10,892 nt of DNA from positions 1 through 10,892 of the forward strand of contig JAQGHP010000203.1 of assembly GCA_028288775.1 (NCBI GenBank). Direction: 5' to 3'. Shown one piece after another: positions 1-6,045 of this stretch (position 1 is its first letter; the number at the start of each line of letters is the position of its first letter). Both the position numbers and the translations under genes were made by a program. Under the pieces are notes generated by a model. The model searched no databases. It was not told where the DNA came from and saw nothing but the letters and a program-made list of their open reading frames with translations. This stretch comes from Phycisphaerales bacterium (GTDB lineage Bacteria; Planctomycetota; Phycisphaerae; Tepidisphaerales; Tepidisphaeraceae).

Positions 1-1
1 G

Positions 2-1207
2 CTGCCCGCGACGCGCGTCTGGCGGCCGGTCGTCCTACCGTGCTGGGTCATGCTCGCGGCGCAGGCCACCTTCGAATTGTGCTGCGAATACAGCCGGGCC
101 ATCATCAAGCCCTGGCGTTACATGGGGCTGCAACTGGCACGCTCGACGGCGGTGGTCGTCGTCGGCGGGGCGCTGGTCTGGTTCGGGGCCGGCTGGTGGG
201 GCCCGCTCGCAGGCGCGGCCGCGGGAATGATCCTGGGCATCGCGTGCGTTTGGCACGGCGACTGGGCCGACGTGCGCGTGATGCTCGACCGCCCGACGTT
301 CCTCAAACTCTGCCATTACGGAATCCCCCTCTCGCTGACCGTCGCCCTCACGATCGTCATCGGCACGTCCGACCGGTTCCTGATCGCGTACTTCAATGGC
401 GAGGGATCCGCGGGGCTTTACTCCGCCGCCGTCGATTTCACCGGCCAGACGCTCGCGCTGCTGATGATGGTCATTCAGCTCGCGATGTTCCCGCTCGCCG
501 TCCGCGCCTTCGAGCACCAGGGGCGCGCCGCGGCCCAGGAGCAGATGAAGACCAACGCGTCACTGCTGATGGCCGTCGGCGTGCCGTGCGTCGTCGGGAT
601 CGCACTGCTCGCGCCCGGCATCGCGGCGTGTTTCCTGGGCAAGGAATTCCGCACGACCGCCGCGGCGATCATGCCGCTCATCGCGCTGGGCTCTTTCCTC
701 GCGGGCCTCAAGGCGTATCACTTCGACGCCGCGTTCCAGTTCGCTCATCGCACCATCTATCAGGTCTGGATCGTGCTCTTCGCCGCGGCCTTAAACGTGG
801 GCCTGAACCTCGTCGCGATCCCACGTTTCGGGATCAACGGGTCGGCGGTGGCGTCGGTAGTCGCGTACGTGGTGTCGATCGTGCTGACCGCGTATTTCGG
901 ACGCCGGCACTTCGTGCTCCCCTTCCCCCGCCGCGAGTCCCTTCAGGTACTGGCTGGCGGCGGCGCGATGGCGTTGCTGTTGTACCCCGTCCGCGGGTAT
1001 CACGGCCCCCTGGCCGTCGCCCTTCAGATTTCTGGCGGCGCGGCGGTATACGGCGTCGTCCTGCTCGCCCTCGACTTTATTGGATTGCGCGGAACCGTGC
1101 TGCGAAAAATCGCCCGCCGCTCGCTCGCGAAAGGGCGCGGATTTCCAGTGGTCGCCCAGAGTTCCCCCGCGCCCGTGAAGCTCGCACCAACGCTCGTCGA
1201 AACTTAA
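2..1207 (+). CDS. Polysaccharide flippase, Wzx/MATE-like (5' end outside window)
   Basis: Integral inner-membrane protein expected to flip lipid-linked oligosaccharide units to the periplasm. The frame is open from the left edge, so the true start and probably some tens of residues are missing; 401 residues remain against roughly 420-500 for the family. Alternating hydrophobic stretches fill almost the whole product. Family-like signatures include GIPLSLTVALTIVIGTSDRF (helix followed by the charged S/D-R turn), GLYSAAVDF, and INGSAVASVVAYVVS near the last third, which resembles the G-x-x-G-A-A-x-A-T segment of Wzx proteins. The C-terminal 45 or so residues are basic and then Pro/Ala-rich, probably a cytoplasmic tail. 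It ends in TAA 20 bases before a glycosyltransferase gene, which supports a surface-polysaccharide role. A related MATE-type exporter is possible, but the context makes Wzx more likely. The first ATG in the window (base 50) is internal, since the frame stays open upstream of it. Confidence 0.85.
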   Translation: MPATRVWRPVVLPCWVMLAAQATFELCCEYSRAIIKPWRYMGLQLARSTAVVVVGGALVWFGAGWWGPLAGAAAGMILGIACVWHGDWADVRVMLDRPTFLKLCHYGIPLSLTVALTIVIGTSDRFLIAYFNGEGSAGLYSAAVDFTGQTLALLMMVIQLAMFPLAVRAFEHQGRAAAQEQMKTNASLLMAVGVPCVVGIALLAPGIAACFLGKEFRTTAAAIMPLIALGSFLAGLKAYHFDAAFQFAHRTIYQVWIVLFAAALNVGLNLVAIPRFGINGSAVASVVAYVVSIVLTAYFGRRHFVLPFPRRESLQVLAGGGAMALLLYPVRGYHGPLAVALQISGGAAVYGVVLLALDFIGLRGTVLRKIARRSLAKGRGFPVVAQSSPAPVKLAPTLVET

Positions 1208-1227
1208 CGGATTGGGTTTTCGAAAAC

Positions 1228-2448
1228 ATGCGCACGAAACGAATTTGTATGTTCACGCCCAGTGCCAGCGGCGGGCACGCGCGCTACTCGATGGAGCTGC
1301 TCACCGCGATGTCGCGGCATGCGCACGGCTACGACGTCGAACTTGTCAGCAGCAAGAACCTCGAAGAACAATTCAAGGCCGTCCCGTATCCGGTACACCC
1401 CATCCTGCGCCCACTCACCGACCGCAGCGCGTTTTCGACGGGGGCGGGCTGGGTCGCCAACCGCCTGGCGCACTACCCGCGCCGCGAGTGGGAGTTCCTC
1501 CGCTGGCTTCGCAACCGGCCCGATATCGACGGCGTGCATTTCCAGGAATGGACGTCCTGGCTGGCCGCACCGCTCTTCCGCCGCATCCGCGCGATGGGCA
1601 AAAAGGTCTTCTACACCGTCCACAACATCGTCCCGCACAAGTACCCGAAGTTGGTCCCCAAGGCCGTCATGGACGGCTGGATCCGCGGCGCGGGGCGCGA
1701 ATGCGATGTGCTGTTCGTGCACACTGATTTGCTGGCCGAACAACTTTCGCGATTCATAGGCGAACCGCACCCGCCGATCCAGGTCGTCCACCATGGCGTC
1801 TGGACGGTGAAGGACTTCGCCAAGGGCCCGCCCATGGCCGAGCGGCTGGGATGGAAGCGCCTGCTCTTTTTCGGCGGCATCCGCCGCAACAAAGGCCTCG
1901 ACCTCCTGCTCCGCGCCGCCGAAAAGCTCCCCGGCTTCAGCATCACCATCGCCGGCGAGCCCGCCCACCCCGATTACTTTCGCGACGAGATTCTCCCCCA
2001 GGTGCGACGGCTGCAGCAGGCGGGCGTGAAGGTTGACCTGTACGACCGGTTCGTGCCCGACGAGGAAGTCGGCAAGCTGTTCGCCTCCCACAGCGCGATC
2101 GTGCTGCCGTACACGCACGGCTTCGTCGCGCAGAGCGGCGTGGCGTTCATGGCTCTGGCCTACGAGCTTCCTGTAGTGGCCAGCGAGGCCGGCGGGCTGC
2201 GCGATCTCCTGGACCAGTTCAGGATCGGCACGACGTTCCGCGACCAGACTCCCGAAGCCCTGGCCGCCGCCGTCCATGCGCTGTACGACCAGAAATCGCC
2301 GCAGGAATTGGAGAACGAAATCGTGGCGGCCAAGGCCCATTTTTCCTGGGCCCAGTCCGCCCGCGCCACCGCCGCCGGGTACGATCTGGCGGAAGAGAAG
2401 GTTTTACAAACAAATGCTAGCGCCCTCAGAACAACCCCTGCGCACTGA
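1228..2448 (+). CDS. GT-B glycosyltransferase, GT4-like
   Basis: Cytoplasmic or membrane-associated enzyme of 406 residues that would transfer a sugar from a nucleotide-sugar donor to a growing glycan. The N-terminal Rossmann-like half has a glycine-rich acceptor-side loop (SASGGHARYS, about residues 12-21) and FYTVHNIVPHKYP (128-140). The C-terminal donor-binding half has the family turn LLFFGGIRRNKGLDLLL (212-228), IAGEP (241-245), and PYTHGFVAQSGVAFMALAYE (294-313) followed by PVVASEAGGL (315-324). The usual GT4 E-X7-E is not clear: His-Gly-Phe and Gln-Ser-Gly occupy that place, as in several exopolysaccharide GT4 subgroups, so donor and linkage cannot be named. The same frame is open far upstream, but that part overlaps the flippase and reads as Arg/Pro-rich shadow sequence; ATG at 1228 is the first start giving a normal GT-B N-terminus. 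No clear Shine-Dalgarno is visible. The 3' end overlaps the next gene by 35 bases. Confidence 0.88.
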   Translation: MRTKRICMFTPSASGGHARYSMELLTAMSRHAHGYDVELVSSKNLEEQFKAVPYPVHPILRPLTDRSAFSTGAGWVANRLAHYPRREWEFLRWLRNRPDIDGVHFQEWTSWLAAPLFRRIRAMGKKVFYTVHNIVPHKYPKLVPKAVMDGWIRGAGRECDVLFVHTDLLAEQLSRFIGEPHPPIQVVHHGVWTVKDFAKGPPMAERLGWKRLLFFGGIRRNKGLDLLLRAAEKLPGFSITIAGEPAHPDYFRDEILPQVRRLQQAGVKVDLYDRFVPDEEVGKLFASHSAIVLPYTHGFVAQSGVAFMALAYELPVVASEAGGLRDLLDQFRIGTTFRDQTPEALAAAVHALYDQKSPQELENEIVAAKAHFSWAQSARATAAGYDLAEEKVLQTNASALRTTPAH

Positions 2449-3943
2449 AGTCGCCGAGGTGATACGCCGCGACGACCCCGGCGCCTCCACCGCGCGCCTC
2501 GCCGCCGTCATTACCGGCGCGCTCGGGTTCTTCTGCTTCATGCCCTACGCGTCCGTCACGGTCGCCAACACCACCGCCGTGCAGGTCGGCAGCATGCTCA
2601 CGCTCCTGGTGACGCTGCCCGTGCTATTCTTCTCCTTGCGTCGGGGGCCGCTGTGGATGTACGCCCTCATCATTGCGCCCCTGTGCATCGCCGCCCTGAA
2701 AGTCGCGTTCACGGGCGACGGAGACTTGAGCCTGTGCCTCAAGACCGTCCCCGTCTGGGCGCTCTCGTGCCTCACCATCGTAGCCGCCCAGGTGTGCGCC
2801 CCGCGCTACGCGGTGGCGCTGCTCACCGGGATCGCCGCGGCGACCGTGCTGCACGCCGCCGTGGGCGTGTGGCAGTATTACAGCTTCGCCAACGGCCAAT
2901 TCCCGCTGGCCTGGCTGTACGTGAACCCGGCGTTTCTCAGCGTGCAGGACAACGTCGACACCATCGCGAAATACACCCAGCGCCCCTTCGGCCTCTTCCC
3001 CGAGCCCTCGGCCATGTCCAGCTCCCTCGCCCCCTGGGTGCTGTTCTGGATCGCCGAGCTATGCGGAATCATCCGCCTGCGGCAGCAGCCCAAAACGTGG
3101 CAGCGCGTCCTGTTCGCCGTCGCGGCGGCGGGCGGTCTGGGGCTGATCATTCTCTCCCGCTCCGGCCACGCCGCGGTGACGATGGCCGCGGCCATCGTGT
3201 TCGTTGGCATTTGGTTCACGCGCAGCCGGGCCACCGGCGCGTCGTACCTGGCGATCATCGTGGTGTTCGGCATCGTGCTGCCGACGGCCCTCTACTTCGC
3301 CGCCGAATCACTGAGCGACCGTCTGGGCGGCAAGTCGGATCTGGGCAACAGCTCCTGGCAGGACCGCACCGATTCCCTGCGGATCGGCTTCTGGCTCGTG
3401 GCCGATGGCGATTTGCCCACGGCGCTGTTCGGCCTGGGCCCGGGCCTTACTTCCCCGCAGTTGCAGCGCGTCGCGCGCCTGGAGGCGGTGTGGAGCGTGC
3501 TGTTGACGTACCTGTACGAGACGGGAATGATGGGCCTGATCGTCGTCTGCTGGATCGGCGCGCAACTGGGCCGGCTCTGGAAATCGATCCGGTTCGACCT
3601 CGCCTTCGCCGCGATCTTCGTCACCTGGCTCGTGGGCGCGACCGTCACCACCAGCTACATGGAATTGCTCTCGATCTGGTTGACGCTCGGCTGGCTGACG
3701 GTGTGGCCCGCCGTGTGCCACTCCAAGCCCGCGCCGGCGACGAATAGCGCGTGGAAACCGCTGGCCCGCAATGCGATCGGCGGGTTCGAGTCCTGGTCCG
3801 CCAAGCCGCGCGTGCCCAACTGGATTCCGCGCCGCTGGACCGATTCCCTTTCGCCCGCGCGCCTGGATGATGCCGCGGTAGCGCAGCCCAACAACGGAAA
3901 GAGCCTGGCCCGCCGGCGGCCGCGCCGATGGAGCGAGCGATGA
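2414..3943 (+). CDS. O-antigen polymerase/ligase-like multi-pass membrane protein
   Basis: A 509-residue inner-membrane protein, probably polymerising (Wzy) or ligating (WaaL-like) surface glycan repeats on the periplasmic side. I count about 11-12 hydrophobic segments, roughly at residues 29-47, 58-75, 80-97, 111-127, 132-155, 203-222, 230-248, 253-269, 277-297, 360-383, 396-412 and 414-434. Two long hydrophilic loops (about 156-202 and 298-358) resemble the periplasmic loops of this superfamily. The first holds RPFGLFPEPSAMSS (190-203), a Wzy/O-ligase-like signature with a conserved-looking Arg and Pro; the second holds QDRTDSLRIGFWL and LFGLGPG. The last 75 residues are polar and end Arg-rich (ARRRPRRWSER), probably cytoplasmic. 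I chose ATG 2414 because it is preceded by a purine-rich GAAGAGAAGG about 12 bases upstream; the frame runs further up, but only as a shadow of the glycosyltransferase. The stop overlaps the next start as ATGA. Polymerase and ligase cannot be told apart from sequence alone. Confidence 0.8.
   Translation: MLAPSEQPLRTEVAEVIRRDDPGASTARLAAVITGALGFFCFMPYASVTVANTTAVQVGSMLTLLVTLPVLFFSLRRGPLWMYALIIAPLCIAALKVAFTGDGDLSLCLKTVPVWALSCLTIVAAQVCAPRYAVALLTGIAAATVLHAAVGVWQYYSFANGQFPLAWLYVNPAFLSVQDNVDTIAKYTQRPFGLFPEPSAMSSSLAPWVLFWIAELCGIIRLRQQPKTWQRVLFAVAAAGGLGLIILSRSGHAAVTMAAAIVFVGIWFTRSRATGASYLAIIVVFGIVLPTALYFAAESLSDRLGGKSDLGNSSWQDRTDSLRIGFWLVADGDLPTALFGLGPGLTSPQLQRVARLEAVWSVLLTYLYETGMMGLIVVCWIGAQLGRLWKSIRFDLAFAAIFVTWLVGATVTTSYMELLSIWLTLGWLTVWPAVCHSKPAPATNSAWKPLARNAIGGFESWSAKPRVPNWIPRRWTDSLSPARLDDAAVAQPNNGKSLARRRPRRWSER
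3930..3933 (+). promoter_or_regulatory. Shine-Dalgarno deciding the dehydrogenase start
   Basis: GGAG lies six bases before ATG 3940. That ATG shares bases with the TGA stop of the preceding gene (ATGA), a usual arrangement for translational coupling. The alternative in-frame ATG at 3928 has no such site, so I prefer the shorter protein. Confidence 0.6.
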
Positions 3944-4887
3944 GCGGACTTCATCAAACCGTCGGCATCTTGTACCCCGGCGAAATGGGCGCGGGTGTCG
4001 CCGCCGTCCTCGCCCAGCGCGGCACACGGCTGGTCACCACGCTCCGCGACCGCGGCGAGCAGACCGCGCGCCGTGCCCGGTCCGCGGGGTTCGAAATACT
4101 CGACTCGCTCCGGGACGTGGTCCGCGCCGCCGACGTCGTGATCTCCCTCGTGCCGCCCGCGATGGCCGAGAAGGTCGCGGATGATTATTGCGAGTCGGCG
4201 AGGCTCGCGCCTGCGGGCGCGCTGTACGTTGACGCCAATTCCATCGGCCCGGAGCTGGCGGCCACGCTCGCCGCCCGCGTCGAAGGCCACGGCCGCGGGT
4301 TCGTGGACGCCGCCATCAACGGCCTGGCCAAAAACCTCGCCACCAGCGGCACGCTCTTCCTGAGCGGGCCCCGCGCGGATGAAGTCGCCGGGCTCTTTGG
4401 CGATGCGATTCAAGTGCGGCAACTGGGCGAGCAGCCCGGCCGCGCCTCCGCGATGAAGATGCTGCTCAGCGGATTGTCGAAGGGCGTGTGCGCGCTGTTC
4501 GTCGAAACCGCCCTCACCGCCCACCGTCACGGCATGCTCTTTGAAATGGCCGATTCGTACACGCGGATCTACCCGGGCATCATGGCCCTGGTCGACCGCA
4601 TGCTCCCCACCTACGCGCAGCACGCCGCCCGCCGGGCCGATGAAACCCGCGAGCTAGAGCAGACCGCGCAGGCCGCGGGCCTCGAGCCATGCGTGCTGGC
4701 CGCGGTGCGACAAGTACACGAGCTGCTCGCCGGCGTAGATTTCGCCGCGTCGGGGCAATCCGCGTGGACGACCAAATCACTGATTGACGCGCTCGCCGCC
4801 GAGGGTTTCCTCACGGGCGACGCGGCCGCATGGAACCCGGCGCAAGCGCCCGGTACAAACAAGAATTCACAGTCGCCGCAAGATTGA
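3940..4887 (+). CDS. NAD(P)-dependent 6-phosphogluconate-dehydrogenase-like protein, DUF1932 type
   Basis: Soluble 315-residue oxidoreductase of the beta-hydroxyacid dehydrogenase superfamily. The N-terminal Rossmann domain starts with VGILYPGEMGAGVA (8-21), matching the dinucleotide-binding G-x-x-x-P-G-x-M-G turn of this group. DVVISLVPPAMAEKVA (65-80) and YVDANSIGPELAATLA (96-111) are the next conserved strands. FVDAAINGLAKN (121-132) and GTLFLSGPRADEV (137-149) complete the N-terminal domain. The all-helical C-terminal half begins near RASAMKMLLSGLSKG (168-182) and looks like DUF1932 (PF09130). Lys173 sits where these dehydrogenases keep their catalytic lysine; the usual Asn four residues on is Ser177 here. 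The substrate is unknown. The gene overlaps the polymerase gene by 4 bases and is 13 bases before the aldolase-family gene, so the two enzymes may act in sequence on a hydroxy- or oxo-acid. The last 20 residues are low-complexity and probably disordered. Confidence 0.83.
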   Translation: MSGLHQTVGILYPGEMGAGVAAVLAQRGTRLVTTLRDRGEQTARRARSAGFEILDSLRDVVRAADVVISLVPPAMAEKVADDYCESARLAPAGALYVDANSIGPELAATLAARVEGHGRGFVDAAINGLAKNLATSGTLFLSGPRADEVAGLFGDAIQVRQLGEQPGRASAMKMLLSGLSKGVCALFVETALTAHRHGMLFEMADSYTRIYPGIMALVDRMLPTYAQHAARRADETRELEQTAQAAGLEPCVLAAVRQVHELLAGVDFAASGQSAWTTKSLIDALAAEGFLTGDAAAWNPAQAPGTNKNSQSPQD

Positions 4888-4900
4888 AGGGAAAACGATC

Positions 4901-5671
4901 ATGGCAAATAAACCCCGTTCCGCGCACCTGCACCCCGGCCCCGGCTTTCGCGTCCGGATGAACATCGAGCGCCTGGCCCCCGAGCTGATGAACCAGTTCG
5001 CGGACTTCGCCACACCCGACATTTCCGACCTGCTCAACCGCCTCTATGCGGTCGATCCGGGGATCCGCTGCCTCACCAGAGACAAGCACCAGGTCCACGG
5101 CCCCGCGTGTACCGTCAAGGTTTTCCCCGGCGACAACCTCATGGTCCACAAGTCCCTCGACGTGATCGAGCCGGGCGACGTGGTCATCATCGACGCCGGC
5201 GGCTCCACGCTCAACGCCGTGCTGGGCGACCTCGTCGCCACCAAAGCCAAGCACCGCGGGGCGGCGGGCTTCGTCGTCGACGGCCTCATTCGCGACCTCC
5301 CGGGCATCCGCGATCTGGACCTCCCCGTCTTCGCCCGCGGCACGTCGCCGATTGGTCCGCTGCACCGCGGACCGGGCGAAATCAACTACCCGATCTGCTG
5401 CGGCGGCGTCGTGGTCAACCCGGGCGACCTAATCGTCGGCGACTCCATGGGCGTAGTCGTCGTGCCGACGATGATTGTCGCCGAGCTGCTCGAACGCCTT
5501 CGCACGCATGAATCATCCAACGCCGATTACTTCGAATCCGTTAAGAAGGGCAACTTCTCCAACACCTGGGTGGACAAGATTCTCGCCGATTTGGAGTGCC
5601 CCCTGATCCGCGGAACCCCGGCCGCCCCGGATGCGGACAACAAGATCCACACAGATGCCTTGGTGAGCTAG
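4901..5671 (+). CDS. RraA / 4-hydroxy-4-methyl-2-oxoglutarate aldolase family protein
   Basis: Soluble 256-residue protein. The family includes class II pyruvate aldolases (4-hydroxy-4-methyl-2-oxoglutarate / 4-carboxy-4-hydroxy-2-oxoadipate aldolase), which also show oxaloacetate decarboxylase activity, and the RNase E inhibitor RraA. The aldolase signature D-X20-R-D is intact: Asp110, Arg131, Asp132, in GDLVATKAKHRGAAGFVVDG followed by LIRD. By family knowledge Arg131 binds substrate and Asp132 the divalent metal, so enzyme activity is expected. Other conserved stretches are GPACTVKVFPGDN (67-79), GDVVIIDAGG (92-101), PVFARGTSPIG (142-152) and VNPGDLIVGDSMGVVVVP (172-189). The protein is longer than typical RraA (about 160 residues) and carries extra N- and C-terminal segments, as in many aldolase-side members. 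ATG 4901 follows GAAGGG nine bases upstream; the frame above it is a shadow of the dehydrogenase. The natural substrate is not deducible, and a pairing with the dehydrogenase is inferred only from adjacency. Confidence 0.87.
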   Translation: MANKPRSAHLHPGPGFRVRMNIERLAPELMNQFADFATPDISDLLNRLYAVDPGIRCLTRDKHQVHGPACTVKVFPGDNLMVHKSLDVIEPGDVVIIDAGGSTLNAVLGDLVATKAKHRGAAGFVVDGLIRDLPGIRDLDLPVFARGTSPIGPLHRGPGEINYPICCGGVVVNPGDLIVGDSMGVVVVPTMIVAELLERLRTHESSNADYFESVKKGNFSNTWVDKILADLECPLIRGTPAAPDADNKIHTDALVS

Positions 5672-5805
5672 GCAACGATTGCCGTACGACAACTTTAGCC
5701 GGATACATCGCCTCGAAAGTATTGGCTCGTGGTGCGTCGGGCCTTTTCCAGACCCGCCGACGGGCAAAAAAACAGCGAAAAAATCGATTATTATCGGACG
5801 AGCTG

Positions 5806-5834
5806 CTGTCGCAACCATGTGATCATTGTATAGT
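5806..5834 (+). promoter_or_regulatory. Weak sigma-70-like promoter candidate, distal
   Basis: TATAGT at 5829-5834 is a fair -10 box in an AT-rich patch. The hexamer 17 bases upstream (CTGTCG, 5806-5811) matches only half of TTGACA. If used, transcription would begin near 5841 and give a leader of about 205 bases before the surface-protein start, containing all three stem-loops. Confidence 0.3.
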
Positions 5835-5841
5835 AAATATC

Positions 5842-5951
5842 GACGCGGCCCTTCGGGCCGCCGTCCACTTGCTACAGGGATTACTTAGCAACATTTGTCG
5901 CAGGCGGCGCATGCCGCAATGTCGGAACGATCCGCCGGCTTACTTCCGGCG
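5842..5951 (+). promoter_or_regulatory. Cluster of three stem-loops, possible structured 5' leader
   Basis: Three hairpins stand in a row. At 5842-5865, GCGGCCC pairs with GGGCCGC around a TTC loop, extended by three more pairs past a one-base bulge. At 5904-5917, GCGGC pairs with GCCGC around GCAT. At 5933-5951, CGCCGG pairs with CCGGCG around a 7-base loop. None is followed by a T-run, so these are not good intrinsic terminators. They may form a leader in the mRNA of the following gene, or the first may be a factor-dependent terminator for the upstream operon. I recognise no known riboswitch class. Confidence 0.4.
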
Positions 5952-5999
5952 CGTGTAGAAAATCGACCGACTACCAAACGCAGCGCGATATCGACGGGG

Positions 6000-6005
6000 T
6001 ATAGT
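6000..6005 (+). promoter_or_regulatory. TATAGT box, proximal promoter candidate
   Basis: A second TATAGT lies 40 bases before the surface-protein start. The position 17 bases upstream (AACGCA) barely resembles a -35 box. It sits inside the 8-bp inverted repeat 5958-5965/6018-6025, which could be an operator. The evidence is weak; either this box or the distal one may be real. Confidence 0.2.
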
Positions 6006-6033
6006 CAGACAGACGGGCGATTTTCGCGCGTTC

Positions 6034-6039
6034 AGGGAG
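6034..6039 (+). promoter_or_regulatory. Shine-Dalgarno of the giant surface-protein gene
   Basis: AGGGAG lies six bases before ATG 6046. This site fixes the start and places the export motif ELLEARQLLSA about 38 residues in, as usual for LEPR-XLL proteins. Confidence 0.75.
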
Positions 6040-6045
6040 AATCCG

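Larger units (their letters stand above)
5672..6045 (+). other. 374-base intergenic region between the operon and the giant surface-protein gene
   Basis: No credible gene is present; short frames here lack family resemblance and ribosome sites. The first half is AT-richer than its surroundings, with runs of A at 5766-5772 and 5778-5783. A small 5-bp stem (GGCAA/TTGCC) directly follows the aldolase stop at 5671-5683 but has no T-run, so no proper intrinsic terminator is seen for the upstream operon. A perfect 8-bp inverted repeat (GAAAATCG at 5958-5965, CGATTTTC at 6018-6025) brackets a TATAGT box at 6000-6005. The 9-mer ATATCGACG occurs at both 5837-5845 and 5988-5996. The stem-loop cluster and promoter candidates are listed separately. 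Confidence 0.7.

Noticed and set aside
40..1227. N-terminal extension of the glycosyltransferase frame across the flippase
   Set aside because: The translation is Arg/Pro/Gly-rich shadow sequence, while the other frame encodes a clear membrane protein. The GT-B fold begins right after ATG 1228.
1204..2340. Long antisense open frame of 378 residues
   Set aside because: It is a mirror of the glycosyltransferase. High GC at third positions removes stops on the opposite strand, and the translation is low-complexity with no family features.
2276..2413. Upstream extension of the polymerase-like gene
   Set aside because: It overlaps the well-conserved end of the glycosyltransferase and reads as Arg/Pro-rich; ATG 2414 gives a normal start.
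5740..5783. Stem followed by A-runs as a terminator
   Set aside because: The A-runs follow the stem on +, so neither strand gives a hairpin followed by a T-run.
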